This document shows, one piece after another, positions 11,801-26,800 of a stretch of 64,000 nucleotides of DNA. The notes below the pieces were generated by a model. That model was not told the origin of the DNA. It saw only the letters and a list, made by a program, of their open reading frames with translations, and made no database searches. Origin of the DNA: Norana najaformis (taxonomy: Eukaryota > Annelida > Clitellata > Crassiclitellata > Hormogastridae); contig OZ029913.1 of NCBI GenBank assembly GCA_964023275.1, positions 48,735,976 through 48,799,975 of the forward strand, given 5' to 3'. Made by a program: the position numbers and the translations under genes. Within the stretch, counting starts at the first letter, position 1; every line of letters begins with the position of its first letter.

Positions 11801-14800
11801 TCTTCACTGACAGATGTAATCGTTTTTCACAGTATAACGTTACTACATAATACAGGTCATAACCCAGTATTTCACCAGTTCAGAATTAAATATTAAATAT
11901 TAACTCTACATCAGCTTGGGGCAAGGATTGAGGTACTCTGTGCCTTCACAGCAGTTTTATACATTACTAACTCCATATCACCTTCTAAGACTGTTGCATT
12001 CTTCTTCTACTGGCTTGTTGCCAGAACCTAGGTTCAGGACAAATGTAGTATCAGGTGCTTTCAGCTGCTATGCTCCTTGTATCTGGAATCTTCTACCACA
12101 ACAGTCCCAACTTGCCAATTCTCTATCATCATTTAAATCACTCGTCTACACCCACTATTTCACTATCATCATTTAAATAACTTGTCAAACCATGTTATTC
12201 CCCAGTTCTGGGATAATGGGCCGGGAGCGCCTCTGATGAGGCTACCTTGAAGCGGTGCTTTACAAATTTACGATTACGATTGTCAAGACCCACTATTTCA
12301 TTCTGGCCTTTGTGTGACTCTGTCTTGGCCTCTAGCAAACATTCATCCACATCTCAGATTCAGATTTACTGACTTTGAGGATGTAATAAATGCTTCAAAT
12401 AAATAGATCACTGTGGGCTAGAGAATTTCCCCATTGTTGACGTGCATATTTCTGACCCAGTACACGGTGGCATTACAGTCATTCACAGAAGTGAACATGT
12501 AAGTGCAATACTGGTACTCCTGCCATCTACCATGTTTGAAGGATCAGTATTACAGCAAACTCAATAACTTTTCTTTAAGCACAAAGGCCTGGTTTGGTGC
12601 AGCTTTGTGCACAAATTTATGATGCCAGGCACATTCACCTTCATGTCAGTAGTGCTAGATCACAGCTATGTATTTCATTCACTATGGGTACCTTAATCAA
12701 AGTTTGCTAGATAATGCTTGTCTTACATATGACTTCCTGTTCTAGGCTGCATTTGTGAGTTTTTCTTTGAGTTTGCTGTACTGCAAATGCTTCACTTGGT
12801 TGGCATCATATCTCATCAGCATACCACAAAATAGGAATTCTTAACCATTCATCAGGCAATCATGGACAACATTTAAATGGTTTAGTTCTTTGTGATAGAC
12901 AGTCTGCCAGTGTAGACCTTTCCTGCTATTAGATCATCATTCATATGCCAATAAATCTGTCTTCATGTCAAACTATAACAACATTTAGGCTGGCAAGGAG
13001 TGCTTTCGAGAGGTTCTTAGAAGGGTTGACTTTGGTAATGCCATCTTTACAGGCCTATCGCTAGCCAACATTGCTAACCTGCAATCTGTGCTTAACTCTG
13101 CTGCTCGTCTCATTGGGGGCATTCCAAAATATGGCCACATCTCGTCTTATATTCGTGACGCTCTTCACTGGCTCCCGTCCAGCAGCATGTCCATTTTAAG
13201 ATCCTCTCCCTCATGCGCAATTGTGTTGTTGGCTCTGCTCCCTTTACCTCATTCACTTCTGCACTTTGGTCTCCTCGTTGCAGGGCCCTAGCACCCTTCG
13301 CTCGGCCACTCAAGATCTCCTGTTTATCCCTCTCATGTGAACCACTGTGGCCCAGTCCAGAAGCTTTGCCTATGTTGGTCCCGCTTGCTGGAATCATCTC
13401 ACTCGAGAATTTGAACTTGAGCTCCTTTCTCTCCCCCTCTCAGTGTTCTGCAGGCGCATGAAGACTGTACTGTTTAACAGTGATTTTACTTTTTTGGGTC
13501 GGAAACACCTCTGTTGAGTTTATCCTCTAAGAGGAGCTTTATAAATTTCAAATTACAATTAAAATTACAAAAAGGTGCTGTATTAAAGTTATTATTATTT
13601 TTATTAATTAGCAATTTTTATAGCACTGGTGCCTAAAACACAAGGTGCCAACGGATGGTGCACCAAAAACCAAGCCATAATCAGGTTCTCTGAATACCTT
13701 AGGAATAGGTCCCAGTATGTCTATTTTAATGGTGTTTTGTCTGTTAACAAATTGGTTACTTGTGGAGTTCCACAGGGCTGTATATTAGGGCCATTGCTTT
13801 TCCTGATATATGTTAATTATTTGTCAAATACCTCAAAAATGTTTCACTTTGTACTGTTTGCTGATGATACTAATGCCTTTATTTCAGATAAATCCTTAAT
13901 TCTTTGTTTGGAAGAGCTAACCAGGAGTTTCAGCTCATCTGTTCTTGGTTTAGAGCTAAGAAATTATCTCTTAACAGTGAAAAGACTAATTTTGTTATTT
14001 TCCGTTCTCACCACAAACCACTCTCTGCATACAATTATAAGATTATTATGGATGGTAAATTGATCAACCAAACTACATCTTGCAAGTTTTTAGGTGTATA
14101 CCTGGACCAGAATTTGACACGGAAGGATCACATAGACCTCATATCCAAAAAGATGGCAAAAAACATTAGTATTTTGTTTCACATCCAACACTGCTTGTCA
14201 AGATCTACTCTGTTTAGTTTATACGACACCTTAATTTTCCCATACCTTTCTTACTGTAATATTTCATGGGCTCAAATTATCCCTCACTGAATGCACTTGA
14301 AATCCTACAGAAATGTGCCATTTGAGTTATTTTAAATCTATGCTGGTCCTGTAGCACTAAGCCCACATTTGTATTGTACAGAATATTGCGACTATGACAT
14401 ATAACAACATTACAAATAAGTTTGTTCATGTTTTGGTATCAGCAGCATATGTTGCTCTAAAATTTTCATAAATTCTTTTACCTGGGATCTGATGTGCATG
14501 TTTATAATACTAGGGCATCAGTGAATTATCATAGCGTTATTGCTAGAACTAAATTAAAGCAGTATTCTATTAAATTTACTGGCCTGGCAATACGGAATTC
14601 TCTTCCAGATAATGTAAGAAATATCATGACTATTAATCAATTTAAAACTAGATTAAAGAAATAATTGATTAGTCTGTATTAGCATGTTCATATGTAATTA
14701 ATTATTATAAATGTCTTTTTTGGATTGTGTTGAAAATAATTACTTGATTTATAATAATATTATTTTTACTGTATAATCTGTAATCTGTCATATCCATTTA

Positions 14801-17800
14801 ATCTGTGCACAGCTGTCATATGTCAAAGTTTTCATGTTTGTATAATCGCCATATGTTAACGTTGTAAATGGGCCAGCTGAGTTTTAAGTGGGTCTGTCGG
14901 ACCTTTTTCGGTTGACCCATTGACCTGCACCAGCAATGTGCATGTGCTATGGCTTATTTGTATTTGATGTTATACTGTATTGTATGTTGGTGCTCTCATG
15001 TCAATAAATTTCAATCAATCCATCAATACTCAGAAGGTCAGTCCTCAGAGACAGAGAGGCAGCATACAGTGAATAAGCCAGCTGAAAAAGTAAGTCTTAA
15101 GCCTAGACCGAAATGGCGTCAAAGAGAACGGCGGAGGGATCTCAGTGCTGGGTCTAGAAATAAACAACCTGAGGTTTGCCGATGATATAGACATAATTGA
15201 AGAGAATAGCAGGAGGCTAAAAAGAACATTAACGAGATTGGTATTAGATAGTAAGCCATACGGCTTGGTTGTAAACACGGCAAAGACAAAAACGATGGTA
15301 TTTGGCAGCGACACAATCGACCGGCAAATAACAATAGATGGTGAAGGAATCGAAAATGTCGAGGAGTTCGTATATCTGGGAAGTACATTCACGCACGACC
15401 TGAGTTGCAAGAGAGAAGTAACTTTAAGATTTGCCAAGGCCAAAGCGGCTCTCGCTACCTTAAACAAGATCTGGAAAAGCAAAAAGATAATGCTGAAGAC
15501 AAAGTTGGCGGTGCTAGATACTTGCGTGTTCAGTGGGGCCCTGTATGCATATGAGACTTGGGTAATAACCACAGAAATTGAAAGAAGAGTAATGGCATTT
15601 GAAAGAACATGTTACCGGAGAGTACTGAGAATCGGCTGGCGAAGAAAGATGACGAATGAGGAGCTATACAAGCAAATTGGCCCAAGAACAACTCTACTCC
15701 AAAAACTAATCCGCAGGAAATTACAAATGTTTGGGCATATATGTAGAATGGATAACTCCAGAATACTCAAGACGATAGTGTTTGGCAGGATGGGAGGGAA
15801 GAACAGAAGAGGACGCCCTAACAGAGAATGGGTAGACGACATCATCTCTTGGTGCAGTAATAATTCCTTACAACAACTAGGCCACCTGGCGCAGGACAGA
15901 GACAATTGGACGGAGATAGTGAAGCGCGCATCAAGCACATACGGGCGCTGAACCCATGGTGACTGATGATGATGATGAAATGACATAAGAGACTGAAAAG
16001 AACGAACAGATGAGAGAGAGACTTCCAAAATTTGGGTTCAGCAGGCGAAGAAGCTCAATCTCCAGTAACAGTTCTAGTTCTCAATAGAACCACAAAAAGG
16101 CAATAAGAAGACCTATTTGAATATTATTTTAAGTGCATCAAATAAGGAATGATTTTAAGTACTGTGGCTGGCTACAATTCAATGTTTTAAAGACTAGCAG
16201 CCCCAATTTAAAACATGTTCTTCCATGAATGGGAAACCAATGCAGTGGTTGATGTACAGAGGTCATATTCTCATATACAGACACATTCATGATGACTCAA
16301 AGCCAATGAGTTCTGAACTAACTGGAGTTCCTGCACATTTGACTTTGTGAGCCGACTGAAAAATCAATGCATTTTGGCAGAGATATCCTTGAAGACGTAA
16401 GGATATAATGCCTGTAATTGTGATTGTAAACGAACATTTATAAAGCACGACTTAGGAAAAAGTGGTGCTCCCATCCTGAACAAACAAAAAGGATTTCAGG
16501 CATTTGCGAGACTGGGTAGGAGAGCGACTAAGTAACTGAAGCTGCAGGTCAAGAGGAAGGGAGTTCCAGCTGGAAGGGCCAACAAAGGCAAAGCCCCTGG
16601 AGTGAGCAGTCATAGTGCGGACGCGAGGAACTACCAAGAGACCATGGGTAGCTGAACGAAGAGAGGCATGGGCAGGCAACGAGGAAACCGGAATACAAAA
16701 AGAAGTTAAGTAGGACGGAGCAGAGCCTAGAAGGCAGTTCCGCATAAGGATAGGAATCTTAAACTGGATGCATTGACTGACAGGAAGCCAATGAAGTGAG
16801 TCACAAATAAAAGTAGACATATGGGCAGACTTTGGAAGACCACCGAAAAGGCGTGCAGCAGTGTGAAGTATAGACTGAACCTTGGAGGTGTTAATTGCAG
16901 AAAGTCTAATATAGGCAGCATTGCCAAAGTCAGTCCTTGTGCAAATCAGGGCATGGACCAAGGTAGTGATTGCATGAAGAGGAAGCGAGTGACTAATAGA
17001 GCGGAGTTGTCGTAGGTGGTAAAGACAAGAGCGGGAGATGTTATTTACATGGTCAGTCAGAGAAAGAGTTTGATACAGGATGATTCCGAGGTCACGGACT
17101 GAGGAAGAGAAGTGGATATGAGGGAAATTAGAGGAAAGGGAACTAAAGTAAATTTTGGCAAGCTGGACATGGGCACCTAGCCAGATATATTGAGACTTAC
17201 AGGATTAAGACAGAGGCAGTTAGAAGTGTATGTCACAAATATGCATATAGGACAACTTAAAAATAGTCAGTGAGAGACATAGAATAGTTACAAACACTAT
17301 TAATCTAAAGACTATTTTAAAGACTATTCTAAACACTTCTATAGCACCCTTATCATAATGCCCAAGGCATCAGAATTGAAGTTGCGCTTATAAATCTTCA
17401 TTTAGGTTATGTTATGTTATCAGTCGATGGTCGCTTCAAATATATATATCTAGATACTCAAGTTATCAGACGCTAAGCGATCTGATCAACTACCGACCTA
17501 TAGCTAAGTGATATTCTTGTAAAAAATTATGAAAAAATTGTTGCATTTCAAGTAACACTGTACATGGATTCGAACAATTTATGCAGACGATTGCAACTGT
17601 CCTAGCCTGCAATGCTGTTCTGATCCAACTCTATGCCAATGACATTCAGGCTTATCTGCACTGCCCGGCATCTGATGTCATTGCTGCAGTGGCGCTTGCA
17701 GCTTGGATGTTGTCCAACCATCTATGCCTAAATGCATCCAACGACAAAGTTTATATGGCCAGGTAACTGGCAGCAGCTAAGGTAAATAGACTCCTTAACC

Positions 17801-20800
17801 ACAGCTGCTGACTTCCCTTACTTAGTCTACTCTATTTCTGTTCGCAATCTAGAGGTTGTCCTTGACCGAGAACTAGCTCTCTGAACATGTAAATCTTCTA
17901 TGTCGTGCTTGCTTTTCTCAGCTGTGCCACTTGGGAGTCATTTCTCATTCATTTTTATCCAGTGCTGCAATTACCCTTGCATGAATTACAATACAACAAA
18001 ATTTACTGTTTTTAAATTCATATTCTGTGCATCATTGTTACTGAATGCATTGCTTGTTGCTTTAAGAATCACAAATGTATTAAAAGTGCCTATAACTATT
18101 CGATGTCAACGGCTTAAGTAAGAAAAATCAACATTTTCAGCACTATTAATATCATACAATACAATGGATTATTAAATATTAAAACCAGTAGTCTTTGAGT
18201 AGTGATGACATTAAAATTTCGTTTTAAATACAATCTTACGTGCATCATGGGAAACAGAAGCCTCTAACATGGTGCAGCAAATTCGTCATTGGCAACCATT
18301 ATTATTAACAACTTGTAATGGCGAAAACGAAAAGCGTAATAAATTTCATTGTCCGAGAATGAGCCAAGTGGATTTTGACAGGCCCTAAGCACACTTTCAT
18401 GTCTAAAGCTTCGTCGAATGCGACGAATCGTGCCATTTTGTTTTCTTTCACTAAGATTGGACTAGCCCACTTATGCCTGCATGAGAAGTGGACTAAGACT
18501 AGTCCAGGCGTAGTGCACTAAGACCGCTTCATGCACACCAAGTTAATTTGCTAACTGGGTGTAAGCCGGAGTTAGTCTTGGACTAGCACTTACACCCTGC
18601 TCATGCATACAGGCACAGGGAGGAAAACAGGTTTCTTTAGTAGCGGATGAACTACTGCATGAGCAAAGACCAACAGGAAGAATGCTTCATCCAACGAGAA
18701 GTTCATAATTGATGGTCTGATTGGACTCAGGCCATAAAAGCACTCTTTCAACCGAGATGTAGGAACAGTGTCAAGCAGACAGCTTTTACTAGGTGAGATA
18801 AAGATGAGTTAGCAAATTTCTGCAAGAGGTTTTCTCTGCAAGTAGGTAAAGATAAGAGGTAAAGAATTTGGATAGTGAAGTTCATCAGATATAGAGTAAC
18901 CAGCCAATTTCACAAAATACCAGAAATTTTATCTGCAAAGAAAGTCAACAATTTACTGACACGTTCATGGGTAGCAGGGGACGAATTTAACTTTCCACAT
19001 TGTAATAATTTATTCAAAGCCATTCACATAATTTTGTAGTGATAAACACCGTTCAGCTATTAAATAAGTTAAAATGCAGATTTAGTAGAAGAAACAAGTT
19101 TTCACACAAGTGCGCATTGTTGTTTAACCCTGGTGAGACTGGAGGGAAGACGAGAATGATGCCATCAACGTTCCAATTGACTTCTGTGATGCTTAGCTTT
19201 AGAAACTGTGGAGTCAAACCAAAGCTCTAGTGTGTGCTCTACTATTATCTTATCTTATATTTAAAAGAATTTGGTAGTCAAGGAACTCAGTTAAAGTATA
19301 CTGAAACTACAGAGCCAGCTCAGCTGGAGATAACCATGGAATGTCAGGATATCATGCTTTAGTTCATTTAAATCAAGTTTATGTCAACAGTGAAATCTAA
19401 CAGCTTTGTAAATTGGAGGCAGTTTAAATGGGAAGTCAAACTTTGAGAAAATAGTAATATCATCTGAAAGATTTCACTCAACAGCAGTAACAGAATGAAG
19501 CAATTGTGAATCAGAATGAGTCACAGGTCAACCAGGATGTGACCTTTCTTATGTGTAGGAAAGGTAACAAGTTGTCAAAACCCTTCCAACTGTTTTGGTA
19601 GTCCAAATAACCAATGACATTGCAACAACCGATGTCAAGCAACTGCAAAATTTAGCACTAGCAATTTTAACAACTACACTGTGAAAGTGGATGATTCAGA
19701 AGCCATCTGACCAGTAGCTGTTTACATCCTTCAGAATGATTCAATCAACAATGTAGTAACTTGTGTGTTTGGTGGTACTCTATTATGTCCATCAGTTATT
19801 ACCACTGTCATAACCTTTTGAATGAGGTCTTTATGAGGTATTGATCCTCCAGATACAATCTTGGATCATAGGTTGATGACATATTGCTTCCTGATGAGCA
19901 CATACATTAGACAACCAATAACTAGAAGTGGAAGTCAGAGCTTTAAAGGACAAGCTAAAGAGGACAAAGGAAGTTTGCAAGAAACATGCTGACTGAACAG
20001 ATCACTCTTAAGCACAGCAACCATCAAAAGTCTAAGACAATGAAACTACACAATGTCAGGAATCGTAATCATAATCTTGAGAATTTCTAAAGTGCTACTT
20101 ATAAGGTAAGCACAGGCCACCAGCTTACTCAAAAGTGTTGCATCAAATCAGAGGAGTTGCCAAAGATACCATATGAAATGGAGGCTTTTCGCTAAGTTCT
20201 TCTGTATGAGATTGCAAATATCATGTAGCTGAGGTCAGCAGTGTTGCCACCAGTTGGAGAATTTCTGTGCTTGCACTGCCAACAAAGTGCATCAGTCATC
20301 ATAAGCAAACTAAACCAGGCTCCCTTGACCCTGTCATAAATAAATGCCTATGAAGAAGGCAATATAAAAATGAGATTTTTACATTCTTACATTCACAAAT
20401 GACTGCATACTAGCACAACAGTCAATGACATTCTAATGTTTTACCTGATAATGTGTTGTTTGCAGCTGAACCCAAATAATGGAGCATCCACTTTGACCAT
20501 GACAATGTTGACTGCAGAAAAACAAATCAAACTGCAACTGTAGAGCATCTTTACTGTTGAATACTTCTCATTCTGTCATTCAATGCTGCATCAGTACCAT
20601 AATATGCAAAACAATGGTTGACTTAAACAGGATCTACAGTATACAGTATAACGGGTCAATGCTCTTAGGACATTCATTTAGCCAGAATGGAGACAGTTGA
20701 CAGTACTTACTGTATTTGAGGAAAGACTAAATCCACTTGGTAATTCTCATTCACGTGTCTAAGAGCGCATTGAGGTATACTCGTTAGGCAACTTCTATCT

Positions 20801-23800
20801 TTAAAGCCTTGCGACTATTTTTAATGGGTTTTAAATGACCAGAGACTGCTTAACCCTATACTGTCGTGGCATTTCCTATCCATATGTACAATGAACTTAG
20901 AAGTTTAAAGTTTGGCATATACTGGTCCGGCTGCCTGAAATTGCTATACCACAAAAGACAACTGACACTGAGACATTCAAGCACGGGCTAAAGATGCATT
21001 CTATCGCTGCAGCTTTCCAGAATGATGATATGTGCCACTCCAGATGTAACAGGTACAATAGAAATACAGTGACATGTGTTCAACAATATCCAGCCTGGAC
21101 TTAGATGCCATCTACAACTGGGAAATTGCATTTGGTGAAGAAAAGTCTGGATCTTCAGAGAAGCACTAAATGCCTGCTGGGTCATTTGGCGATCACCCAG
21201 CCATCGATTAAAGCTCCAACCAGCATGGGCCTGGTGGTACTTAAGTATCTCTAAAAACAGTGCACTCTACCATCAGCACTGGAAGTATAACAACATGCTG
21301 TAAACGTTTATCCAGCTGTCATTGTTCCTTATCTTCAACACAGCATGTACCAGGAACTCAGAATTTGCCGTCATTCAGCCAAGGACAGCCTGGATGGCAG
21401 TAGTCAGTTACACTTGAGGTAACTCTGGACAGCAATCTACACTTCAATCCCAAACAATAAACCTCTGCAAATCTTGTTTCTATTACATCAGGGCAAAACA
21501 TCACATTAGGTTAGCTCTTACCAAAAATATGTCACAAAACACTCTCTTCTCTGCTCTGTCTTAAATATGCCATCTCAGTTTCATAGGAAATCTCAGATCT
21601 TGAATTCGGCAGGCTTCAACATATCCAAAATTTATAACCAAGGTAATTTCAGCGAGTACACAAGTATGAAAGATAGTCATCATAGTGTATTACTAGCCTC
21701 ATTCACTGTAGTCACTGTTGGAACAAGAAGGGGGAGAGAGAAGCAATACACATACTTACATTTAGAAGATACAGATTTACAGACAGGATATTATCTAGTA
21801 TCTACCAGAAACTACATAGGCAGAATTAGACCATAAGATTCATCATAGGCAAAATTCGTCATTCTCTGTAATAACTTATGCAATCAGAACTACATTTGTG
21901 TTAAGACATTTCTGTGGAAAGACATTCATGTGCTGAATGACAATCACATAAACGATAGAACAGTGCAATCCGAAGGGCATGGGATTCATCCTTGTTACAA
22001 TTCTATGGCTCATGTAGTGCTGCATGCAAACATACAGACTCCTTAACCCTATTAAGCCAGCTGCATTGGTTTCCTGTAGATTTTCGGATAGGATTTAACT
22101 GACCTGCAATGTTCCCTCTAATTTTTTTTCGTCGTGCGCGCACTGGCCGACAGCATGAGCAGTGACATTTGAGACTTGAGCTATGGTCCGTGTAAGAACG
22201 AATATCTTTTGGGCTTAAACTAAAAGGCTATAAATTTGCATTTTATTGAAATAAAAGATGATCAGGACAAGTTAAACTTATATTAAGATTATCTCTAGTT
22301 TGTATTTTCGATCGTCCATAGAGGACATTAAAGCAAAGACTTACTTTCGAGTTTCGACCATTCCTACCCTAGTCTGCATTTGTACACATTTGGCATTACC
22401 TCCCATCTCTATTGCTAACGTCCGCACTCCAACGGAGCACAAAGCCCCATTTATCTTGCAGGGCTAACTGAGCTATGTAGTTGATTACTTTGAAAATGCT
22501 GCAACCAGAAGTGGGATGTAATTAGATCCAACGCGGCATGGACTGCTGTCGGACTGAAGTTGGTGTTTAAGGCGCAGAGTGTACTGAAATAACAAATTGG
22601 ATTGGGGCATCCACATTGGGCATTGCCTCTCCCCTTGTCTGGATTTGGGTGACCTCTCCTTTCGCCCTTTTCGGATTCCTTACTGGTCGACCCTTTGTGC
22701 AGTTGCCAACAATTGTACATATGATCCAGGTTGATTTCTTCCAAGGCACGTCTGTTAGGTTTAAAAAACCCTGTATGGTTGCGTCCTGGAGCATCTTGAA
22801 AATCTAACAAATCTGATTACTTCTATAACGCCGTTATCATAAAGCCCAAGACATCAGCTGATGGTCGCTTCAAATGAGAAATCGTAAGCAAAACCATAAT
22901 CCATAGGAGAAGCCAGGTCGAATTCTTATGTTTCAGAGCAACCAGAAGTTAGCCTAAGTGGGTAAGCGAGATGAAAGAGATGAGTCTTAGCTATAGACCT
23001 GAATGACATCAAAGAATTGACACAACGAATAAACGATTGCAGAAAATGCCACTTATCTGTATTCCGACTTTCTGCAAGAGAATCGACATAAATTCTGTGT
23101 CAGGTGTCTCTTTAAATATAATCCAACTTATTTACACTCTATCGTTTACCACGGATGCAGTTGTTATATTGACATGAGCGTTAGCTTTCGCGCAAAATTT
23201 TCCCACCCATGAATAGACTACAAAGTCTCGTCACTTACCTACAACACACTTCATGCATCCCAACCACCCTATCTTCGTCACTTATTTACAATCCAGCCAC
23301 TCCATTAAACTTGATCCCCTTCTGCCCTAACACTTCTCCGCCCTCCCATCACCTCACTCTGAAAATTTAGAAATCGCTCCATAGTCATAACTGCTCAACC
23401 ACTCTGGAATAAACTCCCTCCATAATAACGACAATTATCTGACCCATCATACAAACTCACCATCACTTCACCCCTTGGATTCTCTGCCCAAGTCTTTCAC
23501 TCAAAACCCAAGACACGCCTTTTCCGCAGATCTTATCCTGATTCCTCTTCTTCCTCTTGTCTATCCTGCAGCTCCAATTCCAAACACCACCCACCATAGC
23601 AGTCTGATACCTGCCTATCTACCTGCCTACCTACCTGCCTGTCTGTCTGCCTCTTGGATCTTGACTTGGAACCAAACCTTTTTGCCTGTCGATTTTCTCT
23701 TGACTAAGCGCCTGTGAATAAGCTGGTTCCCGTGACTTAGCTTACGTTAAGCGCAGTAGAAATCCCGAGTTTACAATTACATTTACGATCACGCTTGTAA

Positions 23801-26800
23801 GGATTTTCTCAACCACAGCCGGATATTGTAAACAACGTAGGCCTATTAAAATTTGTCACGATATGTAAAGCCTTCTTCAATACCACGGTTTGCTTTCTGT
23901 ATCCAGTGACGGCAGTTCAATCTCGATTTTATTCGTTTAACCATTCTGTCTTAAACAGTTCACAAGTTGTTTTCCAAGCCAAAAATCCACTGCCGGGTAC
24001 TTTTTGTCTTGACAATTTATTTAATCGCATACGGTCGAATGTAAATAGTATTGAGCTATAAAGTCAAGTACAACAGTCTACAAGAATATAAAGTAAGCCT
24101 ACTAACCAACAGTTTCTGTACTATATAAACAAAGGGCTACTTACATAGCAGATCGAGTCATACGATATATCCGCGATCGCTGACCAGTAGATGGAGGTAT
24201 CATTCATGCTTTGCCCCTGGATCAAGCATCCCTCATAAAGAGGCTAGAGTTCAGAGTTCAAACAGCGCTCGCACCGTGAGACTGATGACAACTAGTGACC
24301 AGCTGTTTAGCCAAATGTATTATGTGGACCAAACGGGAAGGAATTTTCACATCATGGGCGGCCATATGGCTTTGCAATATAGGATATATAAAATTTCGCC
24401 GTCTGAGCTAAGTGGGGCAACTATGCCTGAAGTTGTAACAGTGAGCTGAATTTAACTTTTAAGTAAACGGAACGCTGACAAAATGTGTGGGCTGACAGAA
24501 AATTGTCGTGTGTGCTGTCCTCCAAACTTGTGCGCGCGCGCGCACGCGCGCAGCTTAGAGGAAACATTGCTGACCTGCCTGACCTATAAGTCCTTACCAC
24601 AAGCACTCCTACCTACCTTCGATCCCTAGTCTCTTCTTCCATCCTTCCCTGCAGCCTGCGATCTTGGGCACAGGTCTTTTGAATGAGGGGTCATTCTAGC
24701 TCAACTCAACCAATTTTGGAGGAAGGTTCCACCCAACCATCTCAGAATTGGCTGAAATTTTAACCACATGTTGCAAGATGTATTGGATGGAAAAGCCCAA
24801 ACTTTTTATGCAATATTTAAAATACTTTCCAAGATATTGTTGATGCCGTGACCCCACCCTCCGAAGGTATTTTGCGAAACTTCATGAAGTCCACGTTTTG
24901 AGAATTGTTGGACCAATTTAGATGATTTTTTCTTCCTATACAGTTTCTTGTGCAGATTACAAAAATATAATTATTAATATTGTGTACCCTATGATTTCAG
25001 CTATATTAAATGTCAAAAGTGCCTTCACATTCATTTTGTTTTTAAATTTTGCAATATTCAGTGATCAATATCTTCACATGTACCAGGCACAATGCAGACG
25101 ATTTTTATATGTATACTGTCTGTGTGGCTGGCAATTACTTGGCAGAGTTTGACTTGACTACTTGTTCACATCTGCTGGATAATGTAGGTCAAAGTTCACC
25201 AAATCTGTCAGGGGGGTCAAAGAGAAAAAATATTCCCAAAAAGGGACATCAAAATATTATTTTTTATTGCATTTTCTGATAGAGCATAGATCAATTGATA
25301 AGTGTTCCAAAAATCCCAATGGTGTTTTTTGTTTTAAGGAGTTTACAGTGTCAAATATGGTCGTTTTTTGGCATTGCAAGCTGCAGTTATGGGTGGTATT
25401 AACAGACTTGTTACCCTAACATATCAATATCAAAACTTTGAAATAAATGTGATTACTTTTAAAAATGGAAAATGCAACATATCTAAGTAGTTTTTATTAA
25501 AAATATGGTGAACAAACATTTCTATATCATAATTAAAGTGAATTTATGAACAAAATTTTCTGTTAATTGGTGGTCTATCAAAGTACATATGATGAAATAT
25601 TCTGTGGAACTGCCAAACATCTAACAATATCAAGATAATGTCATTTATGCATACAGTATCATATATTTTGAAATATTTTGAAAATTTTTCTGTACATAAG
25701 ATGAAAATTTTGTTGTTACAGTCTTCCATACTTAATTGTCCAGCTGGTACTGATGTATGCTATTACTGCATGCTCGAGGTGCTGGCACAAAATGAAGGGC
25801 TTGTTGGAATGAAACCATGTCTTGGCCAAGTCAGATGATAGCTTCCCCTCCTGTGTGTACTTATCATGAATTTGATGAGTGTATCTTCTCTTTCGCCTGA
25901 CCAGTCTGTTGTCACCCAGTGTACCATGTTTGGTCATATGTTGGTGTCACATACTGCCCTTGTTGATAGGTAGTGGCATCCAGTCTGTCCTCAGTTGCTT
26001 GTAGTGATCCTTCTGTCACAACCAAATACTTTCTTCACAGAAAGACGTTCAGTCTTCAGATAATTCAAAATGAATTTTTGAAAGGTGTGCACGATGACAC
26101 TGCATGAATCAAACAGTTGCTTATTACACACAGACTAATGCTGCTTATGTCCTCACCACTGTTGCAATAATATACAACAAATGGATGAAGAGTGGTCTGT
26201 GAACTGTCCCAGTGGTGTTCTTGCACAACATCTTGGACAATAAATGAATAATTTTCTGTAGTCACCAGATGGACTGCTTAGATTCAAGATTTTCTCTGAG
26301 TCTGACAATATATGCTGTTTGTGATTTACTGATGAAGTACTTTACTTTTCTGATACAAGCACTACAAGAACTTTGTTAATCTGACCCACCAATAAGCTGA
26401 CTTGGATTACAATATGGAATTGCACTCCTTTGCAACATCACTTGGGAAAAGTCCCTGTGATGGTTAAGGGGAACTGTGAAGCACCTGGCTACACGTGCTA
26501 GTCTGCAAGCCGCCCTCGAGGATGAGATTTAAACCCACACGCTTTACATGATTTGGAAATAAAAACATTAAAAGTATCCATTTCTTCAGGATTACAAAAG
26601 CCTCAGGTGAACAGCATGTAAAGGACCTCAAGTTGGATGAGTGTTACAGTGCAGCCAAGACAATTTCTGGAACCCGTAGCCAACATGCGTTTGTCTCAGT
26701 GTCAAAGAGTTTGATAATGATGTGAAGAATATCTTTGGACTCATTTGCAACTGTTGCACTAGTTAACAACATTTATGATTGTAACGAACTGGAATATGTC

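Noticed and set aside
22451-22810. 119-codon minus-strand frame inside the hAT element
   Set aside because: No hAT transposase motif and low-complexity composition; not called a gene.
24530-24552. Alternating CG/GT tract as an independent Z-DNA or regulatory site
   Set aside because: The same GC-alternating tract occurs at the right end of the second hAT copy, so it is a subterminal part of the transposon.
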